Notes under the pieces: generated by a model | Database searches by the model: none | Told to the model about the DNA's origin: nothing | Seen by the model: the letters and a program-made list of their open reading frames with translations, nothing else | NCBI GenBank assembly: GCA_963920705.1 | Contig: CAWUCO010000262.1 | Coordinates: 1-64,000 of the forward strand | Length of the DNA stretch: 64,000 nt | Reading direction: 5' to 3' | Origin: Odiellus spinosus | Taxonomy: Eukaryota > Arthropoda > Arachnida > Opiliones > Phalangiidae | Translations under genes and position numbers: made by a program | Part shown: one piece after another, positions 34,211 to 47,178 of the stretch | Numbering within the stretch: position 1 is the stretch's first letter | How the letters are laid out: the number at the start of each line of letters is the position of its first letter

Positions 34211-36580
34211 ATTCAAAAAAACATCTAATATCAAAAAGCGAATTTTGAAAATCTGAAATTTGACTATTTTGATATTGTATGATTTCTTGAATTGGCCATA
34301 TTTTTCTTGTTTTTCAACGGATTTTCCAAAACTATTGTTTTTTAGATAGACCAAAATTTGGTCTTTCGAGTGGTCTTAATTTTGTCTAAATCGCTTAAAA
34401 TTCAAAAGTTTTGTGTCCATTTGAATCTAATAATCTTGGATTTTTAAGCGTTTTTGCTTAATTTTAACCAATTTTATATTTGTCACAATTTTGCAATTTA
34501 GACAAAAACAAAGTCATTCGAAAGAGCAATTAATGGACAGTCTTAATAATAAGAGTTTTCAAAAATACGTTGAAAAACATGGAAAATATGGACAATTCAA
34601 GAAATCATAGAATATCAAAATAGTCAAATTTCAGATTTTCAAAATTCGCTTTTTGATATTAGATGTTTTTTGAATTGTCCATATTTTCCATGTTTTTCAA
34701 CGGATTTTCCAAAACTATTGTTTTTTAGATAGACCAAAATTTGGTCTTTCGAGTGGTCTTAATTTTGTCTAAATCGCTTAAAAATCAAAAGTTTTGTGTC
34801 TATTTGAATCCAATAATCTTGGATTTTTAAGCGTTTTTGCTTAATTTTAACCAATTTTATATTTGTCACAATTTTGCAATTTAGACAAAACCAAAGTCAT
34901 TCGAAAGAGCAATTAATGGACAGTTTAAATAATAAGAGTTTTCAAAAATCCGTTGAAAAACATGGAAAATATGGACAATTCAAAAAACATCTAATATCAA
35001 AAAGCGAATTTTGAAAATCTGAAATTTGACTATTTTGATATTGTATGATTTCTTGAATTGACCATATTTTTCTTGTTTTTCAACGGATTTTCCAAAACTA
35101 TTGTTTTTTAGATAGACCAAAATTTGGTCTTTCGAGTGGTCTTAATTTTGTCTAAATCGCTTAAAATTCGAAAGTTTTGTGTCCATTTGAATCCAATAAT
35201 CTTGGATTTTTAAGCGTTTTTGCTTAATTTTAACCAATTTTATATTTGTCACGTTTTGGCAATTTAGACAAAACCAAAGTCATTCGAAAGAGCAATTAAT
35301 GGACAGTCTAAATAATAAGAGTTTTCAAAAATCCGTTGAAAAACAAGAAAAATATGGCCAATTCAAGAAATCATAGAATATCAAAATAGTCAAATTTCAG
35401 ATTTTCAAAATTCGCTTTTTGATATTAGATGTTTTTTGAATTGTCCATATTTTCCATGTTTTTCAACGGATTTTCCAAAACTCTTGTTTTTTAGATAGAG
35501 CAATATTTGCTCTTTCGAGTGGTCTTAATTTTGTCTAAATCGTTTAAAAATCAAAAGTTTTGTGTCCATTTGAATCCAATAATCTTGGATTTTTAAGCGT
35601 TTTTGCTTAATTTTAACCAATTTTATATTTGTCACAATTTTGCAATTTAGACAAAACAAAGTCATTCGAAAGAGCAATTAATGGACAGTTTAAATAATAA
35701 GAGTTTTCAAAAATCCGTTGATAAACATGGAAAATATGGACAATTCAAAAAACATCTAATATCAAAAAGCGAATTTTGAAAATCTGAAATTTGACTATTT
35801 TGATATTGTATGATTTCTTGAATTGGCCATATTTTTCTTGTTTTTCAACGGATTTTCCAAAACTATTGTTTTTTAGATAGACCAAAATTTGGTCTTTCGA
35901 GTGGTCTTAATTTTGTCTAAATCGCTTAAAATTCAAAAGTTTTGTGTCCACTTGAATCTAATAATCTTGGATTTTTAAGCGTTTTTGCTTAATTTTAACC
36001 AATTTTATATTTGTCACAATTTTGCAATTTAGACAAAAACAAAGTCACTCGAAAGAGCAATTAATGGACAGTCTTAATAATAAGAGTTTTCAAAAATACG
36101 TTGAAAAACATGGAAAATATGGACAATTCAAGAAATCATAGAATATCAAAATAGTCAAATTTCAGATTTTCAAAATTCGCTTTTTGATATTAGATGTTTT
36201 TTGAATTGTCCATATTTTCCATGTTTTTCAACGGATTTTCCAAAACTCTTGTTTTTTAGATAGACCAAAATTTGGTCTTTCGAGTGGTCTTAATTTTGTC
36301 TAAATCGCATAAAAATCAAAAGTTTTGTGTCCATTTGAATCCAATAATCTTGGATTTTTAAGCGTTTTTGCTTAATTTTAACCAATTTTATATTTGTCAC
36401 AATTTTGCAATTTAGACAAAACCAAAGTCATTCGAAAGAGCAATTAATGGACAGTTTAAATAATAAGAGTTTTCAAAAATCCGTTGAAAAACATGGAAAA
36501 TATGGACAATTCAAAAAACATCTAATATCAAAAAGCGAATTTTGAAAATCTGAAATTTGACTATTTTGATATTCTATGAT
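34211..36580. repeat. 4-monomer higher-order repeat (1,531 bp), two partial copies
   Basis: Two copies lie at about 34211-35741 and 35742-36580. Shared marks are TTGAATCTAATAATC (34421 and 35952), the AGACAAAAACAAAGTC X arm (34500 and 36031), and CAAAAATACGTTG joined to CATGGAAAATATGGAC before a reverse S1 (34560 and 36091). Similarity is lost near 36,572, where TTCTATG and an X' arm replace TTGTATG and a Y' arm. Confidence 0.8.
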
Positions 36581-39500
36581 TTCTTGAATTGGCCATATTT
36601 TTCTTGTTTTTCAACGGATTTTTGAAAACTCTTATTATTTAGACTGCCCATTAATTGCTCTTTCGAATGACTTTGGTTTTGTCTAAATTGCAAAATTGTG
36701 ACAAATATAAAATTGGTTAAAATTAAGCAAAAACGCTTAAAAATCCAAGATTATTGGATTCAAATGGACACAAAACTTTTGAATTTTAAGCGATTTAGAC
36801 AAAATTAAGACCACTCGAAAGACCAAATTTTGGTCTATCTAAAAAACAATAGTTTTGGAAAATCCGTTGAAAAACAAGAAAAATATGGCCAATTCAAGAA
36901 ATCATAGAATATCAAAATAGTCAAATTTCAGATTTTCAAAATTCGCTTTTTGATATTAGATGTTTTTTGAATTGTCCATATTTTCCATGTTTTTCAACGG
37001 ATTTACCAAAACTCTTGATTTTCAGATAGACCAATATTTGCTCTTTCGAGTGGTCTTAATTTTGTCTAAATCGCTTAAAAATCAAAAGTTTTGTGTCCAT
37101 TTGAATCCAATAATCTTGGATTTTTAAGCGTTTTTGCTTAATTTTAACCAATTTTATATTTGTCACAATTTTGCAATTTAGACAAAAACAAAGTCATTCG
37201 AAAGAGCAATTAATGGACAGTCTTAATAATAAGAGTTTTCAAAAATCCGTTGAAAAACAAGAAAAATATGGCCAATTCAAAAAACATCTAATATCAAAAA
37301 GCGAATTTTGAAAATCTGAAATTTGACTATTTTGATATTCTATGATTTCTTGAATTGGCCATATTTTTCTTGTTTTTCAACGGATTTTTGAAAACTCTTA
37401 TTATTTAGACTGTCCATTAATTGCTCTTTCGAATGACTTTGGTTTTGTCTAAATTGCAAAATTGTGACAAATATAAAATTGGTTAAAATTAAGCAAAAAC
37501 GCTTAAAAATCCAAGATTATTGGATTCAAATGGACACAAAACTTTTGAATTTTAAGCGATTTAGACAAAATTAAGACCACTCGAAAGACCAAATTTTGGT
37601 CTATCTAAAAAACAATAGTTTTGGAAAATCCGTTGAAAAACAAGAAAAATGTGGACAATTCAAGAAATCATAGAATATCAAAATAGTCAAATTTCAGATT
37701 TTCAAAATTCGCTTTTTGATATTAGATGTTTTTTGAATTGTCCATATTTTCCATGTTTTTCAACGGATTTTCCAAAACTCTTGATTTTCAGATAGACCAA
37801 TATTTGCTCTTTCGAGTGGTCTTAATTTTGTCTAAATCGCTTAAAAATCAAAAGTTTTGTGTCCATTTGAATCCAATAATCTTGGATTTTTAAGCGTTTT
37901 TGCTTAATTTTAACCAATTTTATATTTGTCACAATTTTGCAATTTAGACAAAAACAAAGTCATTCGAAAGAGCAATTAATGGACAGTCTTAATAATAAGA
38001 GTTTTCAAAAATCCGTTGAAAAACAAGAAAAATATGGCCAATTCAAAAAAACATCTAATATCAAAAAGCGAATTTTGAAAATCTGAAATTTGACTATTTT
38101 GATATTCTATGATTTCTTGAATTGGCCATATTTTTCTTGTTTTTCAACGGATTTTTGAAAACTCTTATTATTTAGACTGTCCATTAATTGCTCTTTCGAA
38201 TGACTTTGGTTTTGTCTAAATTGCAAAATTGTGACAAATATAAAATTGGTTAAAATTAAGCAAAAACGCTTAAAAATCCAAGATTATTGGATTCAAATGG
38301 ACACAAAACTTTTGAATTTTAAGCGATTTAGACAAAATTAAGACCACTCGAAAGACCAAATTTTGGTCTATCTAAAAAACAATAGTTTTGGAAAATCCGT
38401 TGAAAAACAAGAAAAATATGGCCAATTCAAGAAATCATAGAATATCAAAATAGTCAAATTTCAGATTTTCAAAATTCGCTTTTTGATATTAGATGTTTTT
38501 TGAATTGTCCATATTTTCCATGTTTTTCAACGGATTTTCCAAAACTCTTGATTTTCAGATAGACCAATATTTGCTCTTTCGAGTGGTCTTAATTTTGTCT
38601 AAATCGCTTAAAAATCAAAAGTTTTGTGTCCATTTGAATCCAATAATCTTGGATTTTTAAGCGTTTTTGCTTAATTTTAACCAATTTTATATTTGTCACA
38701 ATTTTGCAATTTAGACAAAAACAAAGTCATTCGAAAGAGCAATTAATGGACAGTCTTAATAATAAGAGTTTTCAAAAATCCGTTGAAAAACAAGAAAAAT
38801 ATGGCCAATTCAAAAAACATCTAATATCAAAAAGCTAATTTTGAAAATCTGAAATTTGACTATTTTGATATTCTATGATTTCTTGAATTGTCCACATTTT
38901 TCTTGTTTTTCAACGGATTTTTGAAAACTCTTATTATTAAGACTGTCCATTAATTGCTCTTTCGAATGACTTTGTTTTTGTCTAAATTGCAAAATTGTGA
39001 CAAATATAAAATTGGTTAAAATTAAGCAAAAACGCTTAAAAATCCAAGATTATTGGATTCAAATGGACACAAAACTTTTGATTTTTAAGCGATTTAGACA
39101 AAATTAAGACCACTCGAAAGAGCAAATATTGGTCTATCTGAAAATCAAGAGTTTTGGAAAATCCGTTGAAAAACATGGAAAATATGGACAATTCAAAAAA
39201 CATCTAATATCAAAAAGCGAATTTTGAAAATCTGAAATTATCTATTTTGATATTCTATGATTTCTTGAATTGGCCATATTTTTCTTGTTTTTCAACGGAT
39301 TTTTGAAAACTCTTATTATTTAGACTGTCCATTAATTACTCTTTCGAATGACTTTGGTTTTGTCTAAATTGCAAAATTGTGACAAATATAAAATTGGTTA
39401 AAATTAAGCAAAAACGCTTAAAAATCCAAGATTATTGGATTCAAATGGACACAAAACTTTTGAATTTTAAGCGATTTAGACAAAATTAAGACCACTCGAA

Positions 39501-41650
39501 AGACCAAATTTTGGTCTATCTAAAAAACAATAGTTTTGGAAAATCCGTTGAAAAACAAGAAAAATATGGCCAATTCAAGAAATCATAGAATATCAAAATA
39601 GTCAAATTTCAGATTTTCAAAATTCGCTTTTTGATATTAGATGTTTTTTGAATTGTCCATATTTTCCATGTTTTTCAACGGATTTACCAAAACTCTTGAT
39701 TTTCAGATAGACCAATATTTGCTCTTTCGAGTGGTCTTAATTTTGTCTAAATCGCTTAAAAATCAAAAGTTTTGTGTCCATTTGAATCCAATAATCTTGG
39801 ATTTTTAAGCGTTTTTGCTTAATTTTAACCAATTTTATATTTGTCACAATTTTGCAATTTAGACAAAAACAAGGTCATTCGAAAGAGCAATTAATGGACA
39901 GTCTTAATAATAAGAGTTTTCAAAAATCCGTTGAAAAACAAGAAAAATATGGCCAATTCAAAAAACATCTAATATCAAAAAGCGAATTTTGAAAATCTGA
40001 AATTTGACTATTTTGATATTCTATGATTTCTTGAATTGGCCATATTTTTCTTGTTTTTCAACGGATTTTTGAAAACTCTTATTATTTAGACTGTCCATTA
40101 ATTGCTCTTTCGAATGACTTTGGTTTTGTCTAAATTGCAAAATTGTGACAAATATAAAATTGGTTAAAATTAAGCAAAAACGCTTAAAAATCCAAGATTA
40201 TTGGATTCAAATGGACACAAAACTTTTGAATTTTAAGCGATTTAGACAAAATTAAGACCACTCGAAAGACCAAATTTTGGTCTATCTAAAAAACAATAGT
40301 TTTGGAAAATCCGTTGAAAAACAAGAAAAATATGGCCAATTCAAGAAATCATAGAATATCAAAATAGTCAAATTTCAGATTTTCAAAATTCGCTTTTTGA
40401 TATTAGATGTTTTTTGAATTGTCCATATTTTCCATGTTTTTCAACGGATTTTCCAAAACTCTTGATTTTCAGATAGACCAATATTTGCTCTTTCGAGTGG
40501 TCTTAATTTTGTCTAAATCTCTTAAAAATCAAAAGTTTTGTGTCCATTTGAATCCAATAATCTTGGATTTTTAAGCGTTTTTGCTTAATTTTAACCAATT
40601 TTATATTTGTCACAATTTTGCAATTTAGACAAAAACAAGGTCATTCGAAAGAGCAATTAATGGACAGTCTTAATAATAAGAGTTTTCAAAAATCCGTTGA
40701 AAAACAAGAAAAATATGGCCAATTCAAAAAACATCTAATATCAAAAAGCGAATTTTGAAAATCTGAAATTTGACTATTTTGATATTCTATGATTTCTTGA
40801 ATTGTCCACATTTTTCTTGTTTTTCAACGGATTTTTGAAAACTCTTATTATTAAGACTGTCCATTAATTGCTCTTTCGAATGACTTTGTTTTTGTCTAAA
40901 TTGCAAAATTGTGACAAATATAAAATTGGTTAAAATTAAGCAAAAACGCTTAAAAATCCAAGATTATTGGATTCAAATGGACACAAAACTTTTGATTTTT
41001 AAGCGATTTAGACAAAATTAAGACCACTCGAAAGAGCAAATATTGGTCTATCTGAAAATCAAGAGTTTTGGAAAATCCGTTGAAAAACATGGAAAATATG
41101 GACAATTCAAAAAACATCTAATATCAAAAAGCGAATTTTTAAAATCTGAAATTTGACTATTTTGATATTCTATGATTTCTTGAATTGGCCATATTTTTCT
41201 TGTTTTTCAACGGATTTTCCAAAACTATTGTTTTTTAGATAGACCAAAATTTGGTCTTTCGAGTGGTCTTAATTTTGTCTAAATCGCTTAAAATTCAAAA
41301 GTTTTGTGTCCATTTGAATCCAATAATCTTGGATTTTTAAGCGTTTTTGCTTAATTTTAACCAATTTTATATTTGTCATAATTTTGCAATTTAGACAAAA
41401 CCAAAGTCATTCGAAAGAGCAATTAATGGACAGTCTAAATAATAAGAGTTTTCAAAAATCCGTTGAAAAACAAGAAAAATATGGCCAATTCAAGAAATCA
41501 TAGAATATCAAAATAGTCAAATTTCAGATTTTCAAAATTCGCTTTTTGATATTAGATGTTTTTTGAATTGTCCATATTTTCCATGTTTTTCAACGGATTT
41601 TTGAAAACTCTTATTATTTAATCTGTCCATTAATTGCTCTTTCGAATGAC
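36581..41650. repeat. Alternating inverted-dimer territory
   Basis: S2 reads F,R,F,R,F,R,F,F,R,F,R,F,R across 36.7-41.3 kb, mostly as 766-bp inverted dimers (S2F-Y-S1R-Y'-S2R-X-S1F-X'). Longer-range duplication is also visible. ATTTACCAAAACTC recurs at 37001 and 39682 (2,681 bp apart), ACAAGGTCATTC at 39869 and 40635 (766 bp), and TTGTCCACATTTTTC with TTATTAAGAC near 38889 and 40803 (1,914 bp). No gene. Confidence 0.75.
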
Positions 41651-44500
41651 TTTGTTTTTGTCTAAATTGCAAAATTGTGACAAATATAAAATTGGTTAAA
41701 ATTAAGCAAAAACGCTTAAAAATCCAAGATTATTGGATTCAAATGGACACAAAACTTTTGAATTTTAAGCGATTTAGACAAAATTAAGACCACTCGAAAG
41801 ACCAAATTTTGGTCTATCTAAAAAACAATAGTTTTGGAAAATCCGTTGAAAAACAAGAAAAATATGGCCAATTCAAGAAATCATACAATATCAAAATAGT
41901 CAAATTTCAGATTTTCAAAATTCGCTTTTTGATATTAGATGTTTTTTGAATTGTCCATATTTTCCATGTTTTTCAACGGATTTTTGAAAACTCTTATTAT
42001 TTAAACTGTCCATTAATTGCTCTTTCGAATGACTTTGGTTTTGTCTAAATTGCAAAATTGTGACAAATATAAAATTGGTTAAAATTAAGCAAAAACGCTT
42101 AAAAATCCAAGATTATTGGATTCAAATGGACACAAAACTTTTGATTTTTAAGCGATTTAGACAAAAATAAGACCACTCGAAAGAACAAATTTTGGTCTAT
42201 CTAAAAAACAAGAGTTTTGGAAAATCCGTTGAAAAACATGGAAAATATGGACAATTCAAAAAACATCTAATATCAAAAAGCGAATTTTGAAAATCTGAAA
42301 TTTGACTATTTTGATATTCTATGATTTCTTGAATTGGCCATATTTTTCTTGTTTTTCAACGGATTTTTGAAAACTCTTATTATTTAGACTGTCCATTAAT
42401 TGCTCTTTCGAATGACTTTGGTTTTGTCTAAATTGCCAAAACGTGACAAATATAAAATTGGTTAAAATTAAGCAAAAACGCTTAAAAATCCAAGATTATT
42501 GGATTCAAATGGACACAAGACTTTTGAATTTTAAGCGATTTAGACAAAATTAAGACCACTCGAAAGAGCAAATATTGATCTATCTAAAAAACAAGTTTTG
42601 GAAAATCCGTTGAAAAACATGGAAAATATGGACAATTCAAAAAACATCTAATATCAAAAAGCGAATTTTGAAAATCTGAAATTTGACTATTTTGATATTC
42701 TATGATTTCTTGAATTGGCCATATTTTTCTTGTTTTTCAACGGATTTTTGAAAACTCTTATTATTTAAACTGTCCATTAATTGCTCTTTCGAATGACTTT
42801 GTTTTGTCTAAATTGCAAAATTGTGACAAATATAAAATTGGTTAAAATTAAGCAAAAACGCTTAAAAATCCAAGATTATTGGATTCAAATGGACACAAAA
42901 CTTTTGATTTTTAAGCGATTTAGACAAAATTAAGACCACTCGAAAGACCAAATTTTGGTCTATCTAAAAAACAAGAGTTTTGGAAAATCCGTTGAAAAAC
43001 ATGGAAAATATGGACAATTCAAAAAACATCTAATATCGAAAAGCGAATTTTGAAAATCTGAAATTTGACTATTTTGATATTCTATGATTTCTTGAATTGG
43101 CCATATTTTCCATGTTTTTCAACGGATTTTTGAAAACTCTTACTATTTAAACTGTCCATTAATTGCTCTTTCGAATGACTTTGGTTTTGTCTAAATTACA
43201 AAATTGTGACAAATATAAAATTGGTTAAATTTAAGCAAAAACGCTTAAAAATCCAAGATTATTGGATTCAAATGGACCCAAAACTTTTGATTTTTAAGCG
43301 ATTTAGACAAAATTAAGACCACTCGAAAGAGCAAATATTGATCTATCTAAAAAACAAGAGTTTTGGAAAATCAGTTTGAAAAACATGGAAAATATGGACA
43401 ATTCAAAAAACATCTAATATCAAAAAGCGAATTTTGAAAATCTGAAATTTTACTATTTTGATATTCTATGATTTCTTGAATTGGCCATATTTTTCTTGTT
43501 TTTCAACGGATTTTTGAAAACTCTTATTATTTAGACTGTCCATTAATTGCTCTTTCGAATGACTTTGGTTTTGTCTAAATTGCCAAAACGTGACAAATAT
43601 AAAATTGGTTAAAATTAAGATAAAACGCTTAAAAATCCAAGATTATTGGATTCAAATGGACACAAAACTTTTGAATTTTAAGCGATTTAGACAAAATTAA
43701 GACCACTCGAAAGACCAAATTTTGGTCTATCTAAAAAACAATAGTTTTGGAAAATCCGTTGAAAAACAAGAAAAATATGGCCAATTCAAGAAATCATACA
43801 ATATCAAAATAGTCAAATTTCAGATTTTCAAAATTCGCTTTTTGATATTAGATGTTTTTTGAATTGTCCATATTTTCCATGTTTTTCAACAGATTTTTGA
43901 AAACTCTTATTATTTAAACTGTCCATTAATTGCTCTTTCGAATGACTTTGGTTTTGTCTAAATTGCAAAATTGTGACAAATATAAAATTGGTTAAAATTA
44001 AGCAAAAACGCTTAAAAATCCAAGATTATTGGATTCAAATGGACACAAAACTTTTGATTTTTAAGCGATTTAGACAAAATTAAGACCACTCGAAAGACCA
44101 AATTTTGGTCTATCTAAAAAACAAGAGTTTTGGAAAATCCGTTGAAAAACATGGAAAATATGGACAATTCAAAAAACATCTAATATCAAAAAGCGAATTT
44201 TGAAAATCTGAAATTTGACTATTTTGATATTCTATGATTTCTTGAATTGGCCATATTTTTCTTGTTTTTCAACGGATTTTTGAAAACTCTTATTATTTAG
44301 ACTGTCCATTAATTGCTCTTTCGAATGACTTTGGTTTTGTCTAAATTGCAAAATTGTGACAAATATAAAATTGGTTAAAATTAAGCAAAAACGCTTAAAA
44401 ATCCAAGATTATTGGATTCAAATGGACACAAAACTTTTGATTTTTAAGCGATTTAGACAAAATTAAGACCACTCGAAAGAGCAAATATTGCTCTATCTAA
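41651..44500 (+). repeat. Start of the forward-S2 run; shortened variant of the 7-mer
   Basis: All S2 here are forward. From about 42515 the order of private marks parallels the 7-mer downstream (GGACACAAGAC, AAACAAGTTTTGG with 3 bp missing, GTTAAATTTAAGC, AAAATCAGTTTGAAAAACATGG), but spacing differs. The first pair lies 2,296 bp before its downstream partner (42515 and 44811). The later ones lie 3,061 bp before theirs (43224 and 46285). A unit seems to be fused or lost early and an extra one (with ATTGCTCTATC, 44483) added late. Confidence 0.75.
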
Positions 44501-47178
44501 AAAACAAGAGTTTTGGAAAATCCGTTGAAAAACATGGAAAATATGGACAATTCAAAAAACATCTAATATCAAAAAGCGAATTTTGAAAATCTGAAATTTG
44601 ACTATTTTGATATTCTATGATTTCTTGAATTGGCCATATTTTTCTTGTTTTTCAACGGATTTTTGAAAACTCTTATTATTTAGACTGTCCATTAATTGCT
44701 CTTTCGAATGACTTTGGTTTTGTCTAAATTGCCAAAACGTGACAAATATAAAATTGGTTAAAATTAAGCAAAAACGCTTAAAAATCCAAGATTATTGGAT
44801 TCAAATGGACACAAGACTTTTGAATTTTAAGCGATTTAGACAAAATTAAGACCACTCGAAAGAGCAAATATTGATCTATCTAAAAAACAAGTTTTGGAAA
44901 ATCCGTTGAAAAACATGGAAAATATGGACAATTCAAAAAACATCTAATATCAAAAAGCGAATTTTGAAAATCTGAAATTTGACTATTTTGATATTCTATG
45001 ATTTCTTGAATTGGCCATATTTTTCTTGTTTTTCAACGGATTTTTGAAAACTCTTATTATTTAAACTGTCCATTAATTGCTCTTTCGAATGACTTTGTTT
45101 TGTCTAAATTGCAAAATTGTGACAAATATAAAATTGGTTAAAATTAAGCAAAAACGCTTAAAAATCCAAGATTATTGGATTCAAATGGACACAAAACTTT
45201 TGATTTTTAAGCGATTTAGACAAAATTAAGACCACTCGAAAGACCAAATTTTGGTCTATCTAAAAAACAAGAGTTTTGGAAAATCCGTTGAAAAACCTGG
45301 AAAATATGGACAATTCAAAAAACATCTAATATCAAAAAGCGAATTTTGAAAATCTGAAATTTGACTATTTTGATATTCTATGATTTCTTGAATTGGCCAT
45401 ATTTTTCTTGTTTTTCAACGGATTTTTGAAAACTCTTATTATTTAGACTGTCCATTAATTGCTCTTTCGAATGACTTTGGTTTTGTCTAAATTGCCAAAA
45501 CGTGACAAATATAAAATTGGTTAAAATTAAGCAAAAACGCTTAAAAATCCAAGATTATTGGATTCAAATGGACACAAAACTTTTGAATTTTAAGCGATTT
45601 AGACAAAATTAAGACCACTCGAAAGACCAAATTTTGGTCTATCTAAAAAACAATAGTTTTGGAAAATCCGTTGAAAAACAAGAAAAATGTGGCCAATTCA
45701 AAAAATCATACAATATCAAAATAGTCAAATTTCAGATTTTAAAAATTCGCTTTTTGATATTAGATGTTTTTTGAATTGTCCATATTTTCCATGTTTTTCA
45801 ACGGATTTTTGAAAACTCTTATTATTTAAACTGTCCATTAATTGCTCTTTCGAATGACTTTGGTTTTGTCTAAATTGCAAAATTGTGACAAATATAAAAT
45901 TGGTTAAAATTAAGCAAAAACGCTTAAAAATCCAAGATTATTGGATTCAAATGGACACAAAACTTTTGATTTTTAAGCGATTTAGACAAAATTAAGACCA
46001 CTCGAAAGACCAAATTTTGGTCTATCTAAAAAACAAGAGTTTTGGAATTCCGTTGAAAAACATGGAAAATATGGACAATTCAAAAAACATCTAATATCAA
46101 AAAGCGAATTTTGAAAATCTGAAATTTGACTATTTTGATATTCTATGATTTCTTGAATTGGCCATATTTTCCATGTTTTTCAACGGATTTTTGAAAACTC
46201 TTATTATTTAAACTGTCCATTAATTGCCCTTTCGAATGACTTTGGTTTTGTCTAAATTACAAAATTGTGACAAATATAAAATTGGTTAAATTTAAGCAAA
46301 AACGCTTAAAAATCCAAGATTATTGGATTCAAATGGACACAAAACTTTTGATTTTTAAGCGATTTAGACAAAATTAAGACCACTCGAAAGAGCAAATATT
46401 GATCTATCTAAAAAACAAGAGTTTTGGAAAATCAGTTTGAAAAACATGGAAAATATGGACAATTCAAAAAACATCTAATATCAAAAAGCGAATTTTGAAA
46501 ATCTGAAATTTGTCTATTTTGATATTCTATGATTTCTTGAATTGGCCATATTTTTCTTGTTTTTCAACGGATTTTTGAAAACACTTATTATTTAGACTGT
46601 CCATTAATTGCTCTTTCGAATGACTTTGGTTTTGTCTAAATTGCCAAAACGTGACAAATATAAAATTGGTTAAAATTAAGCAAAAACGCTTAAAAATCCA
46701 AGATTATTGGATTCAAATGGACACAAAACTTTTGAATTTTAAGCAATTTAGGCAAAATTAAGACCACTCGAAAGACCAAATTTTGGTCTATCTAAAAAAC
46801 ACTAGTTTTGGAAAATCCGTTGAAAAACAAGAAAAATATGGCCAATTCAAGAAATCATACAATATCAAAATAGTCAAATTTCAGATTTTCAAAATTCGCT
46901 TTTTGATATTAGATGTTTTTTGAATTGTCCATATTTTCCATGTTTTTCAACGAATTTTTGAAAACTCTTATTATTTAAACTGTCCATTAATTGCTCTTTC
47001 GAATGACTTTGGTTTTGTCTAAATTGCAAAATTGTGACAAATATAAAATTGGTTAAAATTAAGCAAAAACGCTTAAAAATCCAAGATTATTGGATTCAAA
47101 TGGACACAAAACTTTTGATTTTTAAGCTATTTAGACAAAATTAAGACCACTCGAAAGACCAAATTTTGGTCTATCTAA
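44501..47178 (+). repeat. 7-monomer higher-order repeat, copy 1 (2,678 bp)
   Basis: This block matches 47179-50140 at a 2,678-bp offset. All seven S2 are forward; S1 is mostly forward with reverse S1 near 45,710 and 46,860. Shared private marks are ACACAAGACTTTTG (44809 and 47487), AAAAACCTGGAAAATATGG (45291 and 47969), TTTGGAATTCCGTTG (46041 and 48719), ATTGCCCTTTCG, GTTAAATTTAAGC (46285 and 48963), AAAATCAGTTTGAAA, AAGCAATTTAGGC, AACACTAGTTTTGG and TTTTAAGCTATTTAG. Confidence 0.87.

Noticed and set aside
34154..34354. Minus-strand open frame of 66 codons
   Set aside because: It starts at TTG in a Y arm and reads through S1 only because of local substitutions and an extra A near 34220. It is repeat DNA without coding signature.
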